Shown one piece after another: positions 1-8,145 of a stretch of 10,095 nucleotides of DNA; position 1 is the first letter of the stretch; every line of letters begins with the position of its first letter. Both the position numbers and the translations under genes were made by a program. The stretch comes from Hemicentrotus pulcherrimus (taxonomy: Eukaryota; Echinodermata; Echinoidea; Camarodonta; Strongylocentrotidae), in NCBI GenBank assembly GCA_003118195.1, contig BEXV01000131.1, positions 247,442 to 257,536 of the forward strand, read 5' to 3'. Under the pieces are notes generated by a model, which saw only the letters and a program-made list of their open reading frames with translations, searched no databases and was not told the DNA's origin.

Positions 1-4
1 CCTG

Positions 5-22
5 CCCCCCCCCCCCCCCCCC
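5..22. repeat. poly-C homopolymer run
   Basis: Eighteen consecutive C residues sit at the left edge of the window. Homopolymer runs of this length are prone to length errors in sequencing, so the exact count should not be trusted. No function is implied. Confidence 0.95.
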
Positions 23-950
23 GATTTCATCATAGCTTGCTGACCTGTTTAAATCTTTTAAAACTATGAGCAGAACATTTGGGTTTCTACTTCCCTTTAA
101 AAACATTGAAGTTCTTCGACCATGAAAAAGGAAAAGCTTGCTAAATATAGACTGTTTGATAATCTGTTTTTGTTGATGCTCGTTTCAACTTTGTGTTCAT
201 CAAACATTGAAAACACATGCAGTTGGGCAAAGGGGAACAATTTAAAAACTGACAGTCCTACATGTATTGAATATAACAACTTATACTGTTAGCCCATATT
301 AGTTGAAATTTGATTTTGAAAACTTATAAAATATTGTGGTATTGAATAGTCACCATTTACATGTATGTTACATCAAATAACATCGAATGATATGCTCAAG
401 TAGCTCAACAGTTTAAGTACCATCAACTGTTATTTAATACTGGCTATAAAAACCATTTCAATTGGTATATAATCACTCTCAGGGGCCCTCAATGTCACAC
501 ATGGATCACCTTTGTACATATAGATGTACTTCTGAATAACATAAATCACTAAAGTCTTTAGATTACATTCAATGCATCGTCATTGAAAAAGAGAAAAGAG
601 AAACAGGTAAAGTTTGTACAAAACTACAGATGAAGAAAATGATTTTCGATACTGTGGTCGAGAACCTTCAAGAATGTGAAAGGAAAATTTAAAGGTACAT
701 GTATTTGGTCATTCATGCATGTGAATACAGTATACCTGCATGTCAAGCTGTTGTAAGAAATCTAATTTTCAAGTTTATTCAGAGAATCGACACCTCAGAA
801 AATATGATAGTTAAAATAATGGTTAAGCCATTGCAAAGCAGTACAAGGTTCACCTCAGACTTGTGGAAGTTCTGGGTCAGTAGATTGTTGTCACAGTCGG
901 CAGAGGTAGATAAAAGTAGTTTTGTTCTGTTTCTCTTTTAACTGTTTTTG
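23..950. other. unassigned AT-rich DNA, no gene seen
   Basis: This stretch has only short open frames, the longest being 80 codons on the plus strand at 699-941. None shows a recognisable domain, a biased composition or a splice context that would support coding. It holds three copies of the palindrome TACATGTA (259, 358, 696). The right part, from about 860, may belong to the retroelement-like 3' region that ends near 1130, but I cannot place its left boundary. Confidence 0.6.
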
Positions 951-1068
951 TTCCCTCTTATTATTGTTCATCGTTTGTATAAACATGTAGATATATCAGT
1001 TTCCATTACCGGTATATGTTTCCCTCTTATTCTTGTTCATTGTTTATATCTACATGCAAATATGTCAT
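951..1068. repeat. imperfect tandem duplication, 69-bp period
   Basis: TTCCCTCTTATT starts at 951 and recurs at 1020. In both copies it is followed by TTGTTCAT, a GTTT-AT stretch, an ACATG and an AT-rich end (about 951-999 and 1020-1068). The copies differ by scattered substitutions, so the duplication is not recent. It lies directly upstream of an AATAAA and an A-rich tail, which suggests a duplicated segment in the 3' untranslated region of a retroelement. That assignment is an inference. Confidence 0.6.
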
Positions 1069-1141
1069 ATGGACCACTGCTCTTGCAGCCGAGTCTGGAA
1101 TAAAGTCTTGAAAATTGAAAAATTGAAATTCATGGTCCATA
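1068..1141 (+). mobile_element. probable retroelement 3' end with AATAAA and TTGAA-type tail
   Basis: A polyadenylation hexamer AATAAA lies at 1099-1104. It is followed within a few bases by a degenerate short-unit tail (about 1108-1130) built from AATTGAAA-like units. Short tandem tails directly after AATAAA are typical of the 3' ends of non-LTR retrotransposons and their non-autonomous derivatives. The block is enclosed by a 9-bp inverted repeat, TATGGACCA at 1068-1076 and TGGTCCATA at 1133-1141, which could be chance. No upstream protein homology was recognised, so the family is unknown and the 5' boundary is undefined. Confidence 0.4.
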
Positions 1142-1757
1142 CAGAACCCATATCTGCCTCTTTTTGAATGGTGTCCTAATTAATTTAACATTGCCTGAAG
1201 TTTCTTCAAGTCAACCTTTCTCCACAGAATTAAATTGCAAATTTGGGGGTGTATTCTTGCACTTCAAGACTGTGAAGATGTCATGCATAATAACCACTGC
1301 CATAAATATGTGTGAATTCACGGACGCTGCAGTCTAACTGAGCCTGCAAGGTGCAGGAGTCCCATACACATTACCAATTAACATCTCATTTTATATTTTG
1401 TCTGTTTCTGAGCTCTAGTCAAGAACAAAGGGCTATTAAATTAACACAATGATCTGATATACTAAAATCTTTGGTGTTTGTCAGACAATGTCAGTTATGT
1501 ACATGTATGGGACAAGACAACTTGGATTTTTCCTAAAATCTTATAAAACCCAGACCAAAATACCACCTAAAAAAGGATTTAAAAAACCCAGATCCATGCT
1601 ATGCTTAACTTATGTACACCATTCCTGTACTATTAGAGTATATCTGATGTGCACCTCAAATAAGTAATGGCCTACGGCAACACAGCATGTGCTATAGTGA
1701 AAAAGATGTATTATAAACAGAGGACAGAGGATGAGGAGGAGAGAAAGGGGAAAATAT
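1142..1757. other. unassigned DNA, no gene seen
   Basis: I see no coding frame, RNA gene or long repeat here. There is one TACATGTA palindrome at 1500 and a few A-rich runs near 1568-1583. If the minus-strand donor ending the next block is real, this stretch would be intron. Confidence 0.5.
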
Positions 1758-1763
1758 ACTTAC

Positions 1764-1807
1764 CAACAACAAGAACAAATTGTGAATTAACCTTAAATTT
1801 CCTCAAC
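1764..1807 (-). other. candidate small exon with strong donor (minus strand)
   Basis: On the minus strand a consensus donor G|GTAAGT lies at 1763-1758. Upstream, a pyrimidine-containing stretch ends in GATTATAG at 1808-1809 and would serve as acceptor, giving a 44-nt exon. One frame is open across it and reads LRKFKVNSQFVLVV. The same frame remains open further upstream to about 1929 (a 72-codon frame), so a longer exon is possible. The peptide matches no family I recognise. The donor is good, but the acceptor and coding status are speculative. Confidence 0.2.
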
Positions 1808-1938
1808 CTATAATCACAAGACATCAAAGCCACGTTGAGAACCATACAGCAATGCAGACGGTTTCTCACTGAAGGTATCTCGCAGTCTTTAGCCCTCTTG
1901 GTATGGCAGTTACTAGCTTGTAAAGTCAAGGCAAGTGC

Positions 1939-1990
1939 ACTGTGACTGTGGGACTGTGGGAGATGATGCTGATGTAGAGTGTGACTGTGT
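1939..1990. repeat. degenerate GACTGTG-rich simple repeat
   Basis: The motif TGTGACTGTG or close variants (GGGACTGTGGG, GTGTGACTGTG) recurs four times in about 50 bases, separated by a GATGATGCTGATG stretch. It looks like an old, mutated short tandem repeat. An open frame of 62 codons runs through it on the plus strand but has no independent support. Confidence 0.5.
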
Positions 1991-2395
1991 TTTCAGTCTG
2001 GTCATCAACTCTGAGCCTGGGATCATATCTTACAGTCTCGCAATTCAGACCTTTTTAGTCTTTGTGTTACAATTGGAAATGACAAGTTACCCATTCATTT
2101 TTGGCCCTTCAAAATGTACATAAAACATGAATGCCTGATGGAATATATGAAAGGGCTTGAAAATCATCTAAAATGAGCTATTTTGTACCCTAGAAAAGCC
2201 TGGAAGCTGGCAAAGTGACATAAAAAAAACTCTTGTGAGCTAGTGCTTTAATTTACATGAAATTTTACATGATCCCTGTATAAACATGTATTAAAAACTA
2301 CAAACTTATAGAAGAGATCTATTCAAATTACTCTAATACAGTGTAGATGTACAAAACAGTTCTAGTTCCTGAGTTACACTCTTATGGTACTAGCC

Positions 2396-2490
2396 ACAGA
2401 CATCAAGAATAGGATGTGATTTGTCTTTATTCTCATACGTTGTTCCATGCAGCCTCCAGGGTTTCACCAAACACACACTTTTTCACTCAT
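2396..2490 (-). other. possible minus-strand transcript 3' end or repeat remnant
   Basis: On the minus strand a short open frame reading VFGETLEAAWNNV ends in TGA. Two bases later comes a GAATAAAGAC context whose AATAAA hexamer is at 2431-2426. A stop codon closely followed by a polyadenylation signal would fit the end of a transposon or small gene. A second minus-strand frame is also open across the same bases, and no family was recognised, so this is weak. Confidence 0.15.
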
Positions 2491-2632
2491 AAGAAAACTA
2501 TAAGGCCTGTCTTCATCGATTGTATGTATAGGTCCATTCCATGGTATTAAATATCTTAATATTGTACACTACAGAAAATCATAAAATGAGTCTGAATTCT
2601 TACTCTAACAGTGAGAGACATTGAGAAAGGGA

Positions 2633-2654
2633 AGAGAGAGAGAGAGAGAGAGAG
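2633..2654. repeat. (GA)n microsatellite ending at an unresolved base
   Basis: About eleven GA units are followed by an N at 2655 and then a G-rich stretch (GGGGAGGGAGG). The N shows the assembly could not resolve the repeat boundary, so its length is uncertain. Confidence 0.95.
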
Positions 2655-2679
2655 NGGGGAGGGAGGATGAGAAGTAAAG

Positions 2680-3487
2680 ATGAAATCTGACACCAGTTTT
2701 CAGGAATTGGACACTCCTCCAGTGACAAGGTATTAAAGGGGGTGACCTAACTTTATAGTCTGATAGACTGCAGACCACCTTTATGCTAACATTGTACAAG
2801 AGTGGTCTCCCCCTCAAAAAGACACTTTAAAAAAATACTTTTTCAGAGCAGATTAAAATTTACTTGACATATCATATTTTGGGAAGGATACGGTACTGAT
2901 AGGATGATATTTGGAGTCAATTTACATATCAACTTGCCACTTTATTTCAGCATTTTTCCTAAAGTATTTAATATTCCATACTTCCCTTTTCAAAAGTTAT
3001 ATTTCTGCATATAATGGGTGACATGATTGAATATACCAGGCAGGGAGTTGGAATGGAATACTACCCACTTCCCAACCACACTCCCTCATCACAATATCAA
3101 AAGAATAAACAAATTAATACTAGTCTGTAATCACATACAGTAATTTGATTAGACCTTACAGATGTTAGATGACTGGCTAAAAGATTAAAAAAATAAAAAT
3201 CAGACAAAAACAATTACCGGTAGACAAATTAGAGAAAGGACAAAAAGGCATTGGACTTTATAGCAATTATCAAACCATTTGGTCATCAAACTTGCAAGAT
3301 ATAAATAAATCTCTCATGAAAAATTAAAATAAGGTCAGAACCATCAAGGAAATCGTATAAGAAGTCATAAGGCTTCAGCCAGAATCAGCCTTGATGGAAT
3401 AGACCCTGCGTAGCTTTTCAAACCACAAACACTGTCATATTTAGGTCTGCAGTTTCAAGACTATACTCCTTATGCAATTTCCCCTGA
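2680..3487. other. unassigned DNA, probably intronic or intergenic
   Basis: I see no gene, RNA or long repeat. There is one TACCGGTA palindrome at 3215 and A-rich runs near 3186-3210. All frames are broken at short intervals. Confidence 0.5.
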
Positions 3488-3493
3488 ACTTAC

Positions 3494-3639
3494 CATTCAT
3501 CTTGATCTCTTTTCTTCTACAATTCCAAGTAGAATGCTGCTAATGATTGTACTTTATACCTCAAAAACAGACGTCATAGTTTGGTGAAATTATTGTACCA
3601 TCTGTTGTTTTGCTCAATCCAATGACAGGAAGTAAACAT
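3494..3639 (-). other. candidate exon region with acceptor and two alternative donors (minus strand)
   Basis: On the minus strand a good acceptor, CACTTCTATTTCAG, ends at 3640. From 3639 one frame reads LPVIGLSKTTDGTIISPN and continues for a few residues to a TGA just before a possible donor GAG|GTATAA at 3559. A stronger donor, ATG|GTAAGT, lies at 3493. Using it with the same acceptor would give a 146-nt exon with stops in every frame, so any transcript through it would be non-coding or would end here. An internal acceptor (CAATCATTAG) would give a shorter open exon reading QHSTWNCRRKEIKMN. The splice signals look real by eye. The exon structure is unresolved. Confidence 0.22.
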
Positions 3640-3823
3640 CTGAAATAGAAGTGTAATAACAAAATAATGTTGGTTAAAGATAAACTATTATTTGAGGCTT
3701 AATGGTACTGTTTAGCATGAAATGCCACCTAAAATTCACACATTTGAGCTGTAAATATCTGAATGGAAGCATAAAAACAAAACTGATATTGGTTAAACAA
3801 TTACAAAGTAACTGGGGCTTTAT
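3633..3823 (-). repeat. tandemly duplicated segment resembling an intron 3' end
   Basis: Positions 3633-3703 and 3752-3822 are diverged copies with a 119-bp offset, clearest over the first 50 bases (ATCTGAA...GGTTAAA in both). Read on the minus strand, each copy runs TAACCAA, a T-rich stretch, then a CAG: TTCTATTTCAG in one and TTCCATTCAG in the other. Each therefore resembles a branch region, pyrimidine tract and acceptor. A third, weaker look-alike (CTGTTTATTCAG) ends at 3870, about 111 bp further on. Confidence 0.5.
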
Positions 3824-3879
3824 AACCACATACCACAAAAAGAATATGAAAAGCTTACCGGTACAATAGCTGAATAAAC

Positions 3880-4656
3880 AGTAAAAATATAGAGTATGTG
3901 AATGGCTGCAGGGAGTTTTATGTTGCTTTAGCCGTATGTTTTTCAACAGATGTGGAAAATAAGGAACAAATAAAATAATTTTTCTCCTAAACCACTTCCT
4001 TCATCATAATTTTCATTGACATTTCTTTTTATTTTTACATTTTTAATTGATGTATTGACAATTTAAGATGTTTTTTGTTTATAAATAGTGCTCTCTTTCT
4101 ATTTACAGAAAAAAAAAATGTAATAGAATACAATTAGAAGTAAATACCAAGTGTCAGGAGGGCTGGATAAACATAAAGAGGAACTGAGTGAAAAGAATAA
4201 ACATCTACATTTTTGTAGCTTCTGAAAGTCATTATTATGCAAGGGTCGACACTAACACTAACATGCACCCATGACAACAAAAAAAAATCTAAGTCTGGAG
4301 TCTCTAGACCCCAAACATGCAGTTCAGAATTGTTTTGCATGTACATGTAGGGCTCACGAATACAGACTCTAAAAATTCTAATCCAAACCCCTTTTCAAAA
4401 GAGAAGAGTTAATGTGTAGCCAGGCATTATGTCACAATCCTTCCAGTATAAACACACATTTTTATTTTATAAATTGCTATCTGGTTTAAGTCACTTCTGT
4501 TCTTCTATTTGAAACACTTTGTTGAATTTAAGTCAATCATTAAAAGGAACATAAAAGCCTATAAACTAAATCATTCATCAGGATCCTTTACCAATGCAAT
4601 CACAAACATACATGTACTTAAACTCCCAAAGAACATGATGCAAGTTATACATTCTA
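3880..4656. other. unassigned AT-rich DNA, no gene seen
   Basis: This stretch is A/T-rich, with a nine-A run near 4110 and an eight-A run near 4279. Open frames of 66-70 codons occur on both strands but none has recognisable content. There are TACATGTA palindromes at 4342 and 4609. Confidence 0.5.
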
Positions 4657-4700
4657 TGGGCATATACATGTACATGTGGGCATATACATGTATACATGTA
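4657..4700. repeat. short tandem repeat of a 20-bp TACATGTA-containing unit
   Basis: The unit TGGGCATATACATGTA starts at 4657 and again at 4677. A further TACATGTA follows at 4693, giving three copies of the palindrome within 36 bases. Because TACATGTA is self-complementary, the segment could fold into several alternative small hairpins. This is the densest cluster of the octamer in the window. Confidence 0.75.
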
Positions 4701-5266
4701 AATGTATGAGCATGGTATAAAAAGAGAGAGATATAACGTACATCATTGAGTCCTATAAATTAGAATAGCAAATCATAAGCTATGCTTAACTGAAACCAGT
4801 TATTCCTATTAAACGACCCATATGAAATGCTCAGGAAAATTCATTATCAGGCCAATGCATGCAAATTTTATTTGCCTTAAATCATTGCAGCTTTGTTAAT
4901 ACCGCTACCCCGGTATTCACATTGATATATTAAATACAAACTCTAAGTATATCATATGTTGTACAAAATAGAGATTATCAAAAAGGGGATCTAATCACTA
5001 GGAGTTCTTCTACAAAATCCACAATGAGACCATGTAGGTCCATAATGAGACTCTGGATTTTGACCCAACAAACCACATCACTCTTGTGACAAGACCATCA
5101 AGAAAAGTTCACGCTGATGGGTACCAGTCAACTACATGTACTAATGAAAAGCAGTGGCTAAACCTAAAAACAGACTAGAAGATTTTGTACTTGCACCTAC
5201 GTCTTTTGTGACACACATCCCCATTTCACCTGCAAGAATCTTCAGGAGTGAAGGAGGCAGATTATA

Positions 5267-5284
5267 AAGAAGAAGAAGAAGAAA
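5267..5284. repeat. (GAA)n microsatellite
   Basis: About five to six AGA/GAA units form a short trinucleotide run. Confidence 0.9.
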
Positions 5285-5654
5285 GTTATTAATTCTCCAA
5301 TCAAAATTACCATTGGAGCTACATGTATATGTGCCAGTAAGGTACCTAGTTATTTTATATCAGGTCCTTTTAAAATACAGTATACACTTAACTGAATAGA
5401 GAGTTTATATTCATCTTATTATACATGAACAATACAGAAAGCTTACAGTATCAACTTTTTCTAACCTTTGACTACCTGAATAATTTTGTTTAGATTTCTA
5501 TAAAGATAATACACTTGTGGCATCTCCATTTTGGATACCGGTATACATTTTGTAAAAGGATGTCAAGAAATCATTATTGACCTATACATTCCTACAGCTG
5601 ACTATAAGACCATAATCATAATGACATGTAATTACTATTAGCACCAGCCTTAAA

Positions 5655-5712
5655 TGTACACATGTACACAATTGTACATACAATTACTGTACAATACATG
5701 CTCCTGTACAAT
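5655..5712. repeat. cluster of TGTACA palindromes
   Basis: TGTACA or its TGTACAAT/ATTGTACA extensions occur five times in under 60 bases (for example GTACACATGTACACAATTG, then TTGTACATAC, CTGTACAATAC and CTGTACAATAG). The spacing is irregular, so this is a degenerate low-complexity patch and not a clean tandem array. No function is evident. Confidence 0.6.
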
Positions 5713-6377
5713 AGCTCTGTGAGCAAATTTACAAAGAAAATATTACTTTCCACCCTAGACCAAATACTATACATACAAACCTAAGTACTAACCCTATAGA
5801 TAGAGTACCATAGGGCTTACGTCATATTCTCTCATAGTCCAGCTACTGGTTCTAAACAACAGAGCCTGTGCTTAAGGTTCACAGCAAAATCATTCAAGCA
5901 ACGGCCTGAAGTAGGGCAAATTCAGTGTTTGGCACTAGTGTGGTCAACAATTAGCCATTGTTTAGCACAAAATTGATTGGAACAAGCAACCTTGACATTG
6001 ACCAGTTTGATTGCACACTTAGATATTCTTTTTGATAAAATAACACCCAGAGTATGTGTGTGGCCTACATGTAAGTACAACATGTGTAAATAGCCCTAGG
6101 TGTGTTAAATTAAAATGTGTGTCTTTCAAGTACATAATTGTCTGTTTGGTATCAGAAGGGAATTATTCATAATATACTTTGCACAGAGTTAAAGCCCTTA
6201 AGGCTCTGAACGGACAAAATCTACAAGTGTAGCATTTCCTGACTGATTCTCAATAAATATATTTCCGGGATACCAGGATTAATGATGCTAAAAAAACAAT
6301 GTGGATGCATTTATCCTGGTCAGATTTGACAAATGGTTAGTTTCAGTTTCACATGCAGGTACAAGAACTAGACTTAC

Positions 6378-6440
6378 CATCACTTGAACTTTGTGCTTTT
6401 TAAATAGGCCATTAAAAGAGCAAAATCTGAATATGTTTGA
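6378..6440 (-). other. candidate 63-nt internal exon (minus strand)
   Basis: On the minus strand a T-rich tract (TTTTTTTATATTGTAG) ends in an acceptor AG at 6442-6441. Exactly 63 nt later a consensus donor G|GTAAGT follows at 6377-6372. One frame is open across the whole interval and reads SNIFRFCSFNGLFKKHKVQV followed by one Met. The length is a multiple of three, so the exon would be phase-symmetric. Another frame is open for most of it but meets TGA four bases before the donor. The peptide matches nothing I recognise, so coding is unproven. This is the best-formed exon candidate in the window. Confidence 0.33.
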
Positions 6441-6442
6441 CT

Positions 6443-7160
6443 ACAATATAAAAAAATCAAATCAGCCAAGGCCTCAAAGACATTATGTGCAAAGAGATAT
6501 AGAGAATTTTCAACACAGAAAATAAATACAGAGTTAAGTCTGGAGAAAAAACAAGCTCCCTTTTGCCAGATGACATGCATGTAAATAAATCTGTAAGGCC
6601 TATCATGAATTGGTGGAGATCTATGCAATTAAAGAATGACATGTGAAAATCTTGACCAAGATGTGTGACAAATAGCTCCATTGTATTTTTTAATCTTACA
6701 TTTTGAATTTCAAATGTTCTATGAATTTGATTTAGTACACAGTTTGGTCAAAAAATTAAGCTACTTTTCAGTCAGTTTTTCAAAAGATAAAGGCCAGTTA
6801 TGGTCATGCGATTGCATTGTGAAAGAAACGATCAGAAAAGGTTGATCATCTAGCATATAAGTATTGGTGTGTACTGCAAGGTTCTGGAATCATCAAAATG
6901 ATAAGAAATTTGGGCCAGTCTTAATTGGCAAAGTAACAAGCACTGTACACAGAAATATGTACATGGGACTCCGCGACATGTGCACGACACATGCACGATA
7001 TCTATCAGGTCCAAATAGATATAATAACTTACCAAATATATCAATTAGAAGGCGGTTTCTCAGCAAAATTTGTTACATCAATTGCACGTATTAGTCAAAA
7101 CATATTCTTTCACATGATTTAAGAGCTTCTATTTCATTTTTTGAGAAGGGGTTGTTTCTA
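6443..7160. other. unassigned DNA with one more minus-strand splice donor
   Basis: Overlapping short frames of 64-82 codons occur on both strands without recognisable content. A G|GTAAGT donor on the minus strand lies at 7032-7027. The sequence just before it has an open stretch reading QILLRNRLLIDIFG, preceded by a stop, but no convincing acceptor. The remaining bases show no RNA gene or long repeat. Confidence 0.4.
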
Positions 7161-7166
7161 AAACTG

Positions 7167-7217
7167 ATCTTTACCTTTAAATATATATCTTTACCTTTAT
7201 ATATGTATATATAGATA
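7167..7217. repeat. 20-bp duplication and AT microsatellite, left flank of the foldback
   Basis: ATCTTTACCTTTA occurs at 7167 and again at 7187. It is followed by a degenerate (AT)n tract (TATATATGTATATATAGATA) that runs up to the left base of the foldback. Together with the AT tract on the other side it brackets the hairpin symmetrically. Confidence 0.8.
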
Positions 7218-7324
7218 TAGGAGTTGGAAGGTTACACTTTATTGGTACGAGTTATACAGACTGTTTTGAAGGCTCATCAGTAACAGTCTGTATAACTCGT
7301 ACCAATAAAGTGTAAAAACTCCTA
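7218..7324 (-). mobile_element. foldback hairpin with hammerhead-like core, possible Penelope-like/retrozyme remnant
   Basis: Positions 7232-7265 and 7282-7315 are perfect 34-bp inverted repeats separated by a 16-nt loop. An outer stem of 8 bp (TAGGAGTT at 7218-7225, AACTCCTA at 7317-7324) extends the fold past an asymmetric bulge. Read on the minus strand, the loop begins ACTGATGAG and continues CCTTC, AAAAC, then AGTC. This is the order of the catalytic core of a type I hammerhead ribozyme (CUGAUGA, stem II, GAAA, GUC), with the arms after GUC and before CUGAUGA able to pair as stem I. The GAAA is replaced by AAAA, stem II is nearly absent and eight extra bases precede CTGATGAG, so the motif would be inactive. 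The minus strand also carries AATAAAGTG in the arm and ends AACTCCTATA before an AT tract. Hammerheads are known in Penelope-like terminal repeats and retrozymes. Assignment to either is inference. Confidence 0.5.
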
Positions 7325-7366
7325 CAGATGAGCACTGTCAGGAATTGCAGTTTCACTAAACTTGCT

Positions 7367-7413
7367 TATATATATATATATATGTTTATACATATATATA
7401 TATTTATATGTAT
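7367..7413. repeat. (TA)n microsatellite, right flank of the foldback
   Basis: A clean TA run covers about 7367-7383. It is followed by an interrupted AT stretch (GTTTATACATATATATATAT). It is the counterpart of the AT tract left of the hairpin, about 40 bases beyond its right arm. Confidence 0.9.
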
Positions 7414-8138
7414 CAAAAATGGGCAGAGCTGTCGAATGCAAACTACATGACCAGCAAGAAGACATCAAGTAGTATCATTTATGAACACATGAATGCAATT
7501 GAAATTCCCCATAATACATTTACAATGGAGCTCCCATGTTTTTCTGGATAACCTTGTATGTGTACACCCTACATGTAGATCTACTACTAGTACTGGGAGT
7601 GGAGTTACAAGGTAAATACTAGCTGCTTAAACACTTATCAAACTATAGTTTCCTGCTGCCGGCCATCATCCTCATGCAGGGCTCAGCCTCAAGGTAATCA
7701 ACTCTAACAGTCATCAAACTTTAATGAATTAATTAATTTCCTCCACAAAATATCAAACAGCAATTACATAAACATGATAGTTCAACGATTTGTCAATGAG
7801 TTACATATACATATATATTTTTATATATATAGAATAAGAGATCAACCAAACTAGCATTATAATACTTTCAAAACTACTCACTTCCTAGACATAGCGCAAC
7901 ATCCATGCTTGCTCTTCTTGAAACTAACTTCAATCAAGGATGTTCATGTACAGAGTCCATATAAAAAATTGTCCTAAAAATAAAATCCTACCACTTCCGT
8001 TTATTTGCTAACGTTGACTGGAAAGCAAATGCACATTGATTCGTTACCCTGCACTGTTCAGTTTGTCTGTGTATGCATTCCGCACGCAATATATTCATCA
8101 TAACAATAAAATACACAGCACACTAAATGATTGGGAGA
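7414..8138. other. unassigned DNA, no gene seen
   Basis: No supported gene. An AT-rich patch lies at 7802-7832. A minus-strand GTGAGT donor-like site lies at 7881-7876. The 12-bp palindrome AAACTATAGTTT occurs here near 7638 and again near 8169. A TACATGTA (7570) and a TACTAGTA (7585) palindrome lie within 25 bases of each other. Confidence 0.5.
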
Positions 8139-8145
8139 ACTTACT
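8139..8145 (-). other. splice donor of a possible upstream exon (minus strand)
   Basis: The minus strand reads CTGCGATGA|GTAAGT, a consensus donor. All three frames contain stops within the preceding 60 bases, so an exon ending here would be non-coding, for example a 5' untranslated exon. No promoter element or acceptor could be placed upstream with confidence. It is the most upstream of the five minus-strand GTAAGT donors. Confidence 0.3.

Larger units (their letters stand above)
4701..6371. other. unassigned DNA with minor simple repeats, no gene seen
   Basis: No frame of note is present on either strand. There are isolated minus-strand donor-like sites at 5446-5441 and 5820-5815 (GTAAGC). 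The latter is preceded by a CTGTTGTTTAG acceptor-like site 31 nt upstream, too short to call an exon. There are TACATGTA palindromes at 5133, 5320 and 6066, and a TACCGGTA at 5536. Confidence 0.5.

Noticed and set aside
699..941. 80-codon plus-strand open frame
   Set aside because: No recognisable domain or start context. Its C-terminal residues come from T-rich sequence that belongs to the retroelement-like 3' region.
5789..5851. 31-nt minus-strand exon between CTGTTGTTTAG and GTAAGC
   Set aside because: It is too short and the donor is weaker than the other candidates. No frame adds support.
6457..6681. Overlapping minus-strand frames of 74 and 82 codons
   Set aside because: They run through the T-rich acceptor tract of the 63-nt exon candidate and have no recognisable content. 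They look like chance frames in AT-rich DNA.
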